Shown one piece after another: positions 18,047 to 26,233 of a stretch of 64,000 nt of DNA. The first letter of the stretch is position 1, and each line of letters starts with the position of its first letter. A program made the translations under genes and the position numbers. Source of the DNA: Carboxydocella sporoproducens DSM 16521 (lineage in GTDB: Bacteria; Bacillota; GCA-003054495; Carboxydocellales; Carboxydocellaceae); assembly GCF_900167165.1 (NCBI RefSeq), contig NZ_FUXM01000002.1, positions 95,327 to 159,326 on the forward strand, written 5' to 3'. Below the pieces are notes generated by a model. The model ran no database searches. It was not told the DNA's origin and saw only the letters and a program-made list of their open reading frames with translations.

Positions 18047-19690
18047 ATGAATAAAGAAAATTTTAATAAGTGGCAAGAAAAATTTACTAACGCTGCAAAA
18101 CGAGATTCTTCTTTTACTACTGTATCAGGTCTGCCTATCAATCCTCTTTATACCCCAGCCGATGTAGCTAATTTTGATTATGAAAAAGATTTGGGTTACC
18201 CTGGTGAATTTCCTTATACTCGTGGTGTACAAACCACCATGTATTTGGGTAGATTATGGACTATGCGCCAGTTTGCCGGTTTTGCGACAGCAAAAGAATC
18301 CAATCAGCGCTATAAATTTCTTCTTTCTCAAGGCCAAACTGGCTTAAGTGTGGCATTTGACATGCCCACCATAATGGGATATGATTCCGACCATCCCAGA
18401 GCCTATGGAGAAGTTGGCCGGGTTGGGGTAGCCATTGATTCTCTCCAGGATATGGAGATCTTATTTGATGGAATTCCTTTAGATAAAGTAAGCACTTCAA
18501 TGACTATTAATGCTCCAGCTTCTGTAATCTGGTCAATGTATATAGCAACTGCCGAGAAACAGGGAGTACCATCCCATAAACTAACCGGTACCATCCAAAA
18601 TGATATCTTAAAAGAATATATAGCTCAGAAATCCTGGATCTTCCCCCCGGAACCTTCTATGCGCCTGATTACCGATATCTTTAAGTTTGCTAAAGATCAT
18701 GTGCCAAAATGGAATACTATTAGTATTAGTGGTTACCACATTCGTGAAGCTGGTTCTACTGCCGTTCAAGAATTAGCATTCACCCTGGCTGACGGTTTTG
18801 CCTATGTAGAAGCTGGCATCGCAGCTGGCTTAGATGTTGATGACTTTGCTCCTCGTCTCAGTTTCTTCTTCAATGCCCATCTCGACTTTTTCGAAGAAAT
18901 TGCCAAGTATCGTGCTGCCCGTAGAATCTGGGCCCGGAGAATGAAAGAAAAATATAAAGCCAAAGATCCCCGTTCCTGGTTACTTCGCTTCCATACCCAA
19001 ACTGCAGGCTGCTCACTGACAGCCCAACAACCGGAGAACAACATTATTCGTACCGCTTATGAAGCACTAGCCGCCGTTCTGGGGGGAACGCAATCCCTGC
19101 ATACTAACTCTATGGATGAAGTTCTGGCATTGCCTACGGAAAAAGCTGTAACCATAGCCTTACGCACTCAGCAAATAATCGCCCATGAAATTGGGGTAAC
19201 TAACACCATTGACCCGCTGGCAGGTTCATACTTTGTTGAAGCCTTAACCAATAAAATGGAAGAAGAGGCTGAAAAATATTTTGCCAAGATTGAGGAACTG
19301 GGTGGGGTGTTAAAGGCCATTGAAAAAGGTTTCTTCCAGAAGGAAATTGCTGATGCTGCTTATGAATATCAAAAAGCTATTGATAGCAAACGGCGAATTG
19401 TGGTTGGAGTCAATCAGTATGTCGATGAAAATGAAAAACTGGATATTGAAATCCTCAAGATTGACCCCCGAATCGAACAGGAACAAGTTGCTCGCCTGCA
19501 AAAACTAAGAGAAGAGCGGGATAATCTGCGGGTTCAAGAGTGTTTGGCTGAGCTGAGAAAGGCGGCCAATACTTCCGATAACCTCATCCCATATATTCTC
19601 AACTGTGTCAGATGCTATAGTACTTTAGGGGAAATTATCCAGGTAATGCGCGACGAATTTGGCGAATACAAAGAACAACCTTTATTTTAA
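18047..19690 (+). CDS. Methylmalonyl-CoA mutase, large (substrate-binding) subunit
   Basis: Catalytic TIM-barrel subunit that interconverts methylmalonyl-CoA and succinyl-CoA. 547 residues without the B12 domain, so it is of the two-part (archaeal/Firmicute) type; the B12 subunit is the next gene. Specificity residues can be read: Tyr66 in TTMYLGRLW and Arg206 in PSMRLI match Tyr89 and Arg207 of the Propionibacterium mutase, which contact the carboxylate. Isobutyryl-CoA mutases have Phe and Gln there. His231 is in SGYHIREAG. Methylmalonyl-CoA is therefore the expected substrate. No epimerase gene is seen in the window. Confidence 0.9.
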   Translation: MNKENFNKWQEKFTNAAKRDSSFTTVSGLPINPLYTPADVANFDYEKDLGYPGEFPYTRGVQTTMYLGRLWTMRQFAGFATAKESNQRYKFLLSQGQTGLSVAFDMPTIMGYDSDHPRAYGEVGRVGVAIDSLQDMEILFDGIPLDKVSTSMTINAPASVIWSMYIATAEKQGVPSHKLTGTIQNDILKEYIAQKSWIFPPEPSMRLITDIFKFAKDHVPKWNTISISGYHIREAGSTAVQELAFTLADGFAYVEAGIAAGLDVDDFAPRLSFFFNAHLDFFEEIAKYRAARRIWARRMKEKYKAKDPRSWLLRFHTQTAGCSLTAQQPENNIIRTAYEALAAVLGGTQSLHTNSMDEVLALPTEKAVTIALRTQQIIAHEIGVTNTIDPLAGSYFVEALTNKMEEEAEKYFAKIEELGGVLKAIEKGFFQKEIADAAYEYQKAIDSKRRIVVGVNQYVDENEKLDIEILKIDPRIEQEQVARLQKLREERDNLRVQECLAELRKAANTSDNLIPYILNCVRCYSTLGEIIQVMRDEFGEYKEQPLF

Positions 19691-19709
19691 TCACTGGGGG
19701 AGGATAGTC

Positions 19710-20114
19710 ATGGAACAGAAGAAAAAAATTAGAGTTTTAGTAGCCAAACCTGGCCTGGATGGACATGATCGGGGAGCAAAAGTGATTGCCCGGGCCTTGC
19801 GTGATGCCGGTATGGAAGTCATCTATACCGGCCTTCATCAGACTCCGGAACAGATCGTACATGCTGCCATCCAGGAAGATGTTGATGTAATTGGCTTGAG
19901 TATACTATCCGGTGCCCATATGACCCTTTTCCCGCGGGTCAAAGAATTGTTGAAAGAACAAGGAGCAGATGATATAGTCTTAATAGGTGGAGGAACTATC
20001 CCTGAAGATGATGTTCAACAATTAAAAGAAATGAATGCAGCTGAAGAGATCTTTACACCCGGCACCCCGCTTGAGGACATAGTTGCATGGATTAACAATC
20101 GTATCGGGAATTAA
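19710..20114 (+). CDS. Methylmalonyl-CoA mutase, B12-binding subunit
   Basis: Cobalamin-binding partner of the preceding mutase subunit, 134 residues from the ATG at 19710 (GGGGGAGG ribosome site; an in-frame upstream ATG lies inside the large-subunit gene). The base-off/His-on motif [11 protein letters not shown] with the lower-ligand His is near residue 18. [10 protein letters not shown] and [12 protein letters not shown] are the other conserved B12-cradle loops. The two genes are 19 bp apart. The complex would be a heterodimer or heterotetramer in the cytoplasm. Confidence 0.92.
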   Translation: MEQKKKIRVLVAKPGLDGHDRGAKVIARALRDAGMEVIYTGLHQTPEQIVHAAIQEDVDVIGLSILSGAHMTLFPRVKELLKEQGADDIVLIGGGTIPEDDVQQLKEMNAAEEIFTPGTPLEDIVAWINNRIGN

Positions 20115-20153
20115 AACTACAAACCTTATATTTGGCAGTAGGGGGAGTAAGAG

Positions 20154-21446
20154 ATGTCGCAGCATCAGGAACAGTATCGAAGAAAGTTAATTAGCGCAGA
20201 GGAAGTAGTTTCTCTGGTAAAAAACGGCGACCAAATCTGGGCCCCTGTGGGCGCGGGCGAACCCCAGACTATTTTTGCAACAATTGCCAGTAATTATAAA
20301 TCCCTTTTCAATGTAACAGTCAATCAAATTCTGCCCTTAAAACCCTTTTTTGCCAAAAAAGAAATGGCACCTCACATTCGCTATAACTCATGGTTTACCA
20401 GTGACATTAATCGTACAGCCGTCAATGAAGGCTGGGCCGATTTCACCGCCAACAATTTCCACGAGGTTCCTAAACTACTACGCCTTTACTGGCCAGTAGA
20501 TATAGTGATGGCAAGCGTATCTCCCATGGATAAACATGGATACTTCAGTTTAAGCTTAAGTGTAGATTACACGTTTGAAGCAATTAAAAAAGCCAAAATG
20601 ATTATCCTTGAAGTTAACCCCAATTATCCTCGTACCCTTGGTAATTGTTTTGTTCACATATCTCAGGTGGACTATATTGTTGAGAGCAATGCTCCAGTAC
20701 CTATCCTGAATATCCCGCCAATAACAGAGGTTGAACAGAAAATTGGAGAATACATTGCAGATTTAATCGAAGATGGCTCCACTCTACAAATAGGTTTTGG
20801 TGGTATCCCCAATGCAGTTACTGCCGCCTTAAAAAATAAAAAGAATTTAGGCATTCATACTGAAATGATTACCGATGGTATGGTCAACCTTGTTGAGTGG
20901 GGTGTGGTAGATAATAGCCGTAAAACATTACATCCTGGCAAAGTCATCGGCACTTTTGCTATAGGTACTCAGCGGCTTTATGACTTCCTGGATAATAACC
21001 CGATGGTCGAAATGCATCCAGTGGACTATACCAATGACCCATATATCATCGGTCGAAACAATCAACTGGTAGCAATCAATGCCTCGATTGAAGTTGACCT
21101 TTTGGGACAATGTTGCTCTGAATCCATGGGCCATTATCAATGGAGTGCTACAGGCGGTCAGGCGGATTTCTTCAGAGGTGCCAACATTTCCCCTGGTGGC
21201 AAGGGGTTCGTTACTCTAGCTTCTACTGCCAAAAATGGTACAGTAAGTCGAATCGTCCCCGAGCTTAAACCCGGAGCTGTTGTAACCACCAGTAAAAATG
21301 ATGTGGATTACGTTGTAACCGAATACGGCGTTGCCAAATTAAGAGGCAAAACAGCTCGGGAAAGAGCATTAGAGCTGATTAATATAGCTCATCCTGATTT
21401 TCGGGCTGAATTGAGAGAAGCTGCCCGGAAATATAACCTGATTTAA
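20154..21446 (+). CDS. Acetyl-CoA hydrolase/CoA-transferase family protein
   Basis: CoA-transferase of the Cat1/4-hydroxybutyrate CoA-transferase family, 430 residues. The acyl-glutamyl residue is Glu237 in GIHTEMITDGMV; GFGGIPNAV near 214-222 and QWSATGGQADFFRGA form CoA-site loops. It moves CoA between an acyl-CoA and a free acid. Following methylmalonyl-CoA mutase, plausible roles are succinyl-CoA:acetate (or propionate) transfer or activation of butyrate with acetyl-CoA. Either would let the cell activate acids without spending ATP. Exact partners cannot be told from the sequence. AGGGGGAG ribosome site. Confidence 0.85.
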   Translation: MSQHQEQYRRKLISAEEVVSLVKNGDQIWAPVGAGEPQTIFATIASNYKSLFNVTVNQILPLKPFFAKKEMAPHIRYNSWFTSDINRTAVNEGWADFTANNFHEVPKLLRLYWPVDIVMASVSPMDKHGYFSLSLSVDYTFEAIKKAKMIILEVNPNYPRTLGNCFVHISQVDYIVESNAPVPILNIPPITEVEQKIGEYIADLIEDGSTLQIGFGGIPNAVTAALKNKKNLGIHTEMITDGMVNLVEWGVVDNSRKTLHPGKVIGTFAIGTQRLYDFLDNNPMVEMHPVDYTNDPYIIGRNNQLVAINASIEVDLLGQCCSESMGHYQWSATGGQADFFRGANISPGGKGFVTLASTAKNGTVSRIVPELKPGAVVTTSKNDVDYVVTEYGVAKLRGKTARERALELINIAHPDFRAELREAARKYNLI

Positions 21447-21478
21447 AAAGTATTGACAAGGTTATGGGAGGGATTAAA

Positions 21479-22018
21479 ATGGATCTGTTTCAGGCAATTA
21501 GAGAAAGGAGAAGTATCAGAAAATATGAAGAACGTCCGGTTGAAAAAGAAAAAATAGATCTGATTTTGGAGATGGCTCGCCTTGCACCTTCCTGGAAAAA
21601 TATGCAATGCTGGCGCTTCCTGGTGATTGATAAAGCTGAAAATAAGCAACTGATGTTATCCGCTTTTCCTGATGACAATCCAGGTAAGAAGGCTTTAGCT
21701 CAAGCTCCTGTAGTGATTGTTGTCTGTGCCAATCCCAGGGAATCTGGTATTGAAGAGGGAAAGGAATACTACCTGGCCGATGCAGCCATTGCTTTTGAGC
21801 ATATCTGCCTCAGCGCTACAGCTCTGGGGCTGGGAACTTGCTGGATGGGCTGGTTTGATGAAAAAACTTTAAAGCAATCTTTAAATATTCCAGATGAATA
21901 TAAAATTGTCGGGGTTACTCCTTTAGGTTATCCCGCCCAAGCTCCTAACCCCCGTCCCCGCAAATCTCTGCAGGAAATCGCATATTATAATGAATGGGGT
22001 TCTGGATATGATGGATAG
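21479..22018 (+). CDS. Nitroreductase family flavoprotein
   Basis: FMN-dependent oxidoreductase, 179 residues from the ATG at 21479. The GGGAGGG site lies between an upstream in-frame ATG (21464) and this one, which settles the start. The phosphate-binding RERRSIRKYEERPV stretch is at about 8-21, with SWKNMQCWRF and GLGTCWMGWF as the FMN/dimer contact regions. Function in this operon is not evident; such proteins reduce quinones, flavins or enoate-like compounds. Its end overlaps the start of the next gene by 11 bases, implying coupled translation. Confidence 0.75.
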   Translation: MDLFQAIRERRSIRKYEERPVEKEKIDLILEMARLAPSWKNMQCWRFLVIDKAENKQLMLSAFPDDNPGKKALAQAPVVIVVCANPRESGIEEGKEYYLADAAIAFEHICLSATALGLGTCWMGWFDEKTLKQSLNIPDEYKIVGVTPLGYPAQAPNPRPRKSLQEIAYYNEWGSGYDG

Positions 22019-23156
22019 AATCCAAATACTACAACAAAATTTACAGTCTAATGAAATTGATGGTGCCCTCATAGTCTCTGCTATCGATGTATATTATTAC
22101 AGTGGTACCCGTCAGAATGCTTTACTCTGGGTACCTGCCAGCGGGGATCCTTATCTTTTGGTTAAAAAAAGCTTTAGTCGTGCTTTTCAAGAGTCCTTTT
22201 TAGCTAATGTCGAACCTCTAAAATCTCTGAAAGAGCTACAAAAGTATATAGGTCAGGCTAAAAAAATCGGTTTAACCCTGGACGTATTACCAGCCCAAAC
22301 CTACTTCTATTATCAAAAACTTCTGCCTGAGTGTATTTTTCAAGATATCTCCACCCTGGTTCGGGAACAGCGTTCAATAAAGTCATCCGCTGAATTGGAA
22401 ATAATGCGAAAAAGCGCCAGCATTCTTTGTCAGATTTTTAAAGAAGTGCCTGATTTCCTGCGACCGGGAGTCAGGGAAATTGATCTCGCCGCAGAGTTTG
22501 AATATCGTGCCCGCAAAGCTGGACACGAGGGTTTAATCCGTCTAAGAGCATTTAACCAGGAATTGCATTCCGGACATGTACTTGCCGGGAAGAATGCAGC
22601 CTTCCCATCGTTTTTTGATGGACCAGTAGGCGGAAAAGGCCTTTCCGCTCCCTACCCCCAGGGCCCTTCCCGTGATGTCGTTCAACTAAATGTGCCGATT
22701 GTTTTTGATTTCGTCTGTGTTTATGAAGGATATATGGTAGACATGACCAGGATTTTTTGTCTAGGTGATCTTGATAACAAGTTAAAACAAGCTTTCAATG
22801 CAGCTTTGGAAATCCAGAATACTCTGGTCCAAAATTTAAAACCAGGGGCAGTAAGCGGTCAATTGTTTGATCAGGCCTGCTCTATTGCTGAAAAATACGG
22901 ACTGCAGGATAATTTCATGGGCTATAAAGAAGAACAGGCCCGTTTTGTCGGTCATGGGGTAGGATTAGAATTAGATGAACTGCCGGTAATCGCCCTGGGA
23001 GTCAAAAACGCTTTGCTGGCAAATCAAACCATCGCCTTAGAGCCCAAATTTATTTTCCCGGAACTGGGAGTAGTAGGTATTGAAAATACTTATCTCGTAA
23101 CAGAACAGGGTGGCGAAAAACTGACAGCACTGGATGATGTAATATTTTATCTCTAG
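22008..23156 (+). CDS. M24 family metallopeptidase (Xaa-Pro aminopeptidase-like)
   Basis: 382-residue pita-bread protein with an N-terminal creatinase-like domain (1-130) and a C-terminal M24 domain. Candidate metal ligands are the Asp of FDFVCVYEGY, the Asp of VDMTRIF, His in FVGHGVGLELDE, Glu in ALEPKF and Glu in VGIENTYLV, so the dinuclear metal site looks complete. It probably removes an N-terminal residue preceding proline or acts on a dipeptide. ATG at 22008 or 22011 are both possible; the ribosome site is weak (TGGGG) and translation is likely coupled to the overlapping nitroreductase gene. Why it travels with fatty-acid genes is unclear. Confidence 0.75.
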   Translation: MMDRIQILQQNLQSNEIDGALIVSAIDVYYYSGTRQNALLWVPASGDPYLLVKKSFSRAFQESFLANVEPLKSLKELQKYIGQAKKIGLTLDVLPAQTYFYYQKLLPECIFQDISTLVREQRSIKSSAELEIMRKSASILCQIFKEVPDFLRPGVREIDLAAEFEYRARKAGHEGLIRLRAFNQELHSGHVLAGKNAAFPSFFDGPVGGKGLSAPYPQGPSRDVVQLNVPIVFDFVCVYEGYMVDMTRIFCLGDLDNKLKQAFNAALEIQNTLVQNLKPGAVSGQLFDQACSIAEKYGLQDNFMGYKEEQARFVGHGVGLELDELPVIALGVKNALLANQTIALEPKFIFPELGVVGIENTYLVTEQGGEKLTALDDVIFYL

Positions 23157-23173
23157 TCGGAGGCTCAAAAATA

Positions 23174-23734
23174 ATGATCAGTTTCTTATGGCGCAAGGAA
23201 GTACTACTTATACTGGCGCTTGCCAATGGCCTGGGGTCAATTTATGGTTACTACTGGTATCATCATCAACTGGCAGTTTCTCCCTGGTACTTATGGCCAG
23301 TTATACCTGATAGCCCTTTGTCAGCCAGTTTGTTTACCTTATTTCTTATTTTTCTAATCTGGAAAATTAATCTGCCCTGGTTATTTTTGCTAGCTAATTT
23401 AATGATGATAAAATATGGGCTCTGGGCTGTGATAATTAATTTAGATGTCTACTGGAGCGGACATTCCTTTGCCTGGGAAAATCTGCATTTAACCCTTTCC
23501 CATGCTGTCATGGCCCTTCAGGGTATACTTTTTCTAAGAAAAATTCGATTTGCATTCAGCGATTACTTCATAGCGTCCGGGTGGCTAATTCTCAACGACT
23601 TTATCGATTATTTCTGGCAAACCCATCCTTATTTGTTTTATGCTGAGCAAATCACAATTGCCCAGACAACCGCAAGTTTACTAACAGGTATAGTGATAAT
23701 ATATGCCGCCAAACGCTTGATAGCCGTTCAGTAG
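23174..23734 (+). CDS. DUF1405 family membrane protein (YpjA-like)
   Basis: 186-residue integral membrane protein of the DUF1405/YpjA family. Five or six helices can be drawn, including 10-28, 49-66, 68-88, 104-121, 130-147 and 162-180. It has conserved features such as NGLGSIYGYYWY near 19-30, PDSPLSASLF near 45-54 and NDFIDYFW near 141-148. Function of the family is unknown. It ends the long operon, directly before a terminator. Confidence 0.75.
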   Translation: MISFLWRKEVLLILALANGLGSIYGYYWYHHQLAVSPWYLWPVIPDSPLSASLFTLFLIFLIWKINLPWLFLLANLMMIKYGLWAVIINLDVYWSGHSFAWENLHLTLSHAVMALQGILFLRKIRFAFSDYFIASGWLILNDFIDYFWQTHPYLFYAEQITIAQTTASLLTGIVIIYAAKRLIAVQ

Positions 23735-23740
23735 CTTTAT

Positions 23741-23764
23741 TAGCCGCTAAGACGGCTTTTTTTG
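23741..23764 (+). terminator. Terminator closing the long beta-oxidation operon
   Basis: AGCCG, six-base loop, CGGCT, then seven T. Located 8 bases after the DUF1405 stop codon. Confidence 0.8.
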
Positions 23765-23851
23765 TTACTTGGCTGAAAAAAATAGATTATTAGCAAGATA
23801 AAAGTTTACAATATATATTAGGATAGTAGGCAGAAAGGCAGGGATCTGTTA

Positions 23852-24868
23852 ATGTATTGTTTTTTAGATCCCTCCCGGGAAAATCATAGCCAGAACCTGG
23901 GGCATTTTTCTTTATCCGACCTGGTAGGCATCAGTCCTCAAATGGTCGATATAAAAGAAACTATTATCAAAATTGCCCCACGGAAAGCTAATGTATTAAT
24001 CCTTGGAGAATCCGGCACAGGAAAAGAGCTGGTAGCCCAGGCTATTCATTATCTAAGCAATCGGCGATTTGGGCCATTAATTAAAGTAAACTGTGCTGCC
24101 ATTCCAGAAAGCCTCTTTGAGGCAGAACTTTTTGGCTATGAAGAAGGAGCCTTTACTGGTGCTAAAAAGAATGGCTATCCAGGCAAGTTCCTATTATCCC
24201 ATCAGGGAACATTTTTTTTAGACGAAATCGGTGAGCTGCCTTTGCCCTTGCAGGCCAAATTACTACGAGTATTGCAGGAAAAAACCATTGAACCTTTAGG
24301 AAGTACTAAATCAATCTCCATAGATACCCGAATTATTGCTGCTACTAATGCTAACCTTTCCGATCTGGTCAAATATGGCAAATTTCGTGCTGATCTATAT
24401 TACCGTTTAAATGTTGTTGCTATTCATCTTCCTGCTTTACGAGAACGTAAAGAGGATTTACCTCTCTTAATAAATTATTTTATTAAAAAATTTAACCGAG
24501 AATATGGCATGCAAATAAAGGGTATTACCAAAGAAGTCTTAGATATTTTTATGCATTATACCTGGCCAGGTAATATTAGAGAGCTAGCCAACGTAATTGA
24601 AACAGCCTTTAATTTTGCCGATGGAGAGCTAATTACTGTAAATGACCTACCTCAGTCCCTCCAGTGGCCTTCCTCTCAAAATCCTGGCAGCCTTCGTACT
24701 CTGTTCGGTACCGCATCACTCAATGATATCCTGGATAATATTGAAAAAAACTATATAGTGTACGCTTTACAGATTTGTCAGGGAAATAAAGTAAAAACTG
24801 CGGAACTACTGGGTATTTCCCGACCCTGTCTCTATAAAAAACTGATTAAATACGGTTTGGAAAAGTAA
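23852..24868 (+). CDS. Sigma-54-dependent activator, second copy, without recognisable sensor domain
   Basis: 338-residue enhancer-binding protein. A 25-residue N-terminal tail rich in His/Ser precedes the AAA+ domain, with Walker A GESGTGKE at 52-59, GAFTGA at 99-104, Walker B in GTFFLDEIGE, and a C-terminal Fis HTH (NKVKTAELLGISRPCLYKKL). It is a clear paralogue of the activator at 4.7 kb: AELFGY-EGAFTGAKK and the HTH are nearly the same. It sits 150 bp upstream of a sigma-54 promoter that drives the isovalerate cluster, which is its likely target. The short tail contains no known ligand domain, so the input signal is not visible. Confidence 0.85.
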   Translation: MYCFLDPSRENHSQNLGHFSLSDLVGISPQMVDIKETIIKIAPRKANVLILGESGTGKELVAQAIHYLSNRRFGPLIKVNCAAIPESLFEAELFGYEEGAFTGAKKNGYPGKFLLSHQGTFFLDEIGELPLPLQAKLLRVLQEKTIEPLGSTKSISIDTRIIAATNANLSDLVKYGKFRADLYYRLNVVAIHLPALRERKEDLPLLINYFIKKFNREYGMQIKGITKEVLDIFMHYTWPGNIRELANVIETAFNFADGELITVNDLPQSLQWPSSQNPGSLRTLFGTASLNDILDNIEKNYIVYALQICQGNKVKTAELLGISRPCLYKKLIKYGLEK

Positions 24869-24896
24869 CCCGCTTTTACACAGTGGGTTATTTCTT
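24867..24896 (+). terminator. Terminator after second sigma-54 activator
   Basis: AACCCGC/GTGGGTT stem with a 9-nt loop and a T-rich tail (ATTTCTTT), overlapping the stop codon of the activator. Confidence 0.7.
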
Positions 24897-25020
24897 TAAA
24901 TAGCAGATGTAAAGAAAAGTAACAGTAGAGAAGATTAAGTCCAAAGCCTGATTACCATTCGAGGAGAAAATCATGCCATTAACCACCTTTACCTAACCTT
25001 TAGCTACAAATCCCTGTTTC

Positions 25021-25036
25021 CGGTATGTTATTTGCA
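25021..25036 (+). promoter_or_regulatory. Sigma-54 (-24/-12) promoter of the isovalerate/leucine cluster
   Basis: CGGTATG, four bases, TTGCA. GG at 25022-25023 and GC at 25034-25035 have the required 10-bp spacing, with two deviations in the outer -24 bases. It lies 37 bp before the dehydrogenase start and downstream of its presumed activator gene. Confidence 0.75.
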
Positions 25037-25072
25037 TCAGAATATAATGAACAACTGCCGGGAGGGATTGGG

Positions 25073-26212
25073 ATGAATTTTGATTTGTCTTCTGAACAGG
25101 CCTTGTTACAAAAAACTGTCCGCGAATTTGCCCAGGAAGTTATTAAACCCCAAGCTAAGAACATTGATGAAAATGGAAAAATTCCTGAAGCCATTTTAAA
25201 ACAACTGGCTGAGCTGGAACTAATGGGATTGCCATTTCCTGAAAAATATGGTGGTGCTGGCGGAGACTATATTATGTATGCTATTGCAGTCGAGGAGATC
25301 TCTCGCGCTTGTGCCAGCACTGGAATAACTTATGCTGCTCATATTTCCCTGGGTTCAGCCCCTTTTTATCTTTTTGGTACAGAAGAGCAAAAAGTAAAGT
25401 TTTTAACTCCTCTGGCCCAGGGCCACTATCTGGGAGCGTTTGGATTAACTGAGCCCAATGCTGGTTCCGATGCTGGCGGTACAGAAACCAATGCCTTGAA
25501 AAAAGATGGACGCTGGGTTATTAATGGCAGTAAAATTTTTATCACTAATGCTGGTTATGCCGGGACTGTTGTTATTACTGCAGTTACCGATCGCAGTAAA
25601 GGTAAAAAAGGCATTTCTTCCTTTATCATCCCCAGAGGAACAAAAGGTTTTTCCATTGGGAAGGAATTTGACAAACTCGGGTTACGGGGGTCCAACACTG
25701 TCCCTCTTTATTTCGATAATGTAGAGGTTCCGGAAGACTATCTGCTAGGTAAAGAAGGCGAAGGTTTTAAACAGTTTCTGCAAGTACTAGATGGAGGACG
25801 GATCAGCATTGCTGCTATGGCTGTTGGAATCGCCCAGGCCTGTCTCGATGCCTCTCTGGAATATGCTAAAACTCGAAAACAATTCGGGCAAACCATAAGT
25901 AAATTCCAGGCAATTCAGTTTAAGCTTGCTGATATGGCGGCCCAGATCGAACTGGCACGTACCATGGTTTATCGAGCTGCCTGGCTTAAGGACCAGGGTA
26001 AACCTTTTTCCTATGAAGCCGCTATCGCCAAACTTTTTGCTTCTGAAATGGCTACACAGGCAGCCTCTCAAGCCATCCAGATTCATGGTGGTTATGGCTA
26101 TATGAAAGAATACCCGGTTGAGAGATATTATCGAGATGTAAAACTTTTGGAAATCGGGGAGGGAACTTCAGAAATCCAGAGGTTAGTAATAGCCCGTCAT
26201 CTGGGCTGTTAA
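25073..26212 (+). CDS. Acyl-CoA dehydrogenase, probably isovaleryl-CoA dehydrogenase (YngJ-like)
   Basis: 379-residue acyl-CoA dehydrogenase. The start is the ATG at 25073 behind GGAGGG. An in-frame ATG at 25025 lies inside the -24/-12 promoter and cannot be in the transcript. [15 protein letters not shown] and [14 protein letters not shown] are the FAD/substrate segments. The C-terminal motif reads [12 protein letters not shown], with Glu at the usual catalytic position; the YEGT seen in the other two copies is changed. First gene of a cluster that contains all later steps from isovaleryl-CoA, so isovaleryl-CoA to 3-methylcrotonyl-CoA is the likely reaction. Sequence alone does not exclude other short branched substrates. 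Confidence 0.88.
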   Translation: MNFDLSSEQALLQKTVREFAQEVIKPQAKNIDENGKIPEAILKQLAELELMGLPFPEKYGGAGGDYIMYAIAVEEISRACASTGITYAAHISLGSAPFYLFGTEEQKVKFLTPLAQGHYLGAFGLTEPNAGSDAGGTETNALKKDGRWVINGSKIFITNAGYAGTVVITAVTDRSKGKKGISSFIIPRGTKGFSIGKEFDKLGLRGSNTVPLYFDNVEVPEDYLLGKEGEGFKQFLQVLDGGRISIAAMAVGIAQACLDASLEYAKTRKQFGQTISKFQAIQFKLADMAAQIELARTMVYRAAWLKDQGKPFSYEAAIAKLFASEMATQAASQAIQIHGGYGYMKEYPVERYYRDVKLLEIGEGTSEIQRLVIARHLGC

Positions 26213-26233
26213 AAACAAGGGGGGTTTTATTGA

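Noticed and set aside
18047..20114. Isobutyryl-CoA mutase (IcmA/IcmB) as identity of the two mutase genes
   Set aside because: Subunit sizes fit, but Tyr66 and Arg206 are the methylmalonyl-type residues; isobutyryl-CoA mutases have Phe and Gln there.
25025..25072. N-terminal extension of the third acyl-CoA dehydrogenase from an ATG at 25025
   Set aside because: This ATG lies within the -24/-12 promoter, upstream of any transcript start, and has no ribosome site.
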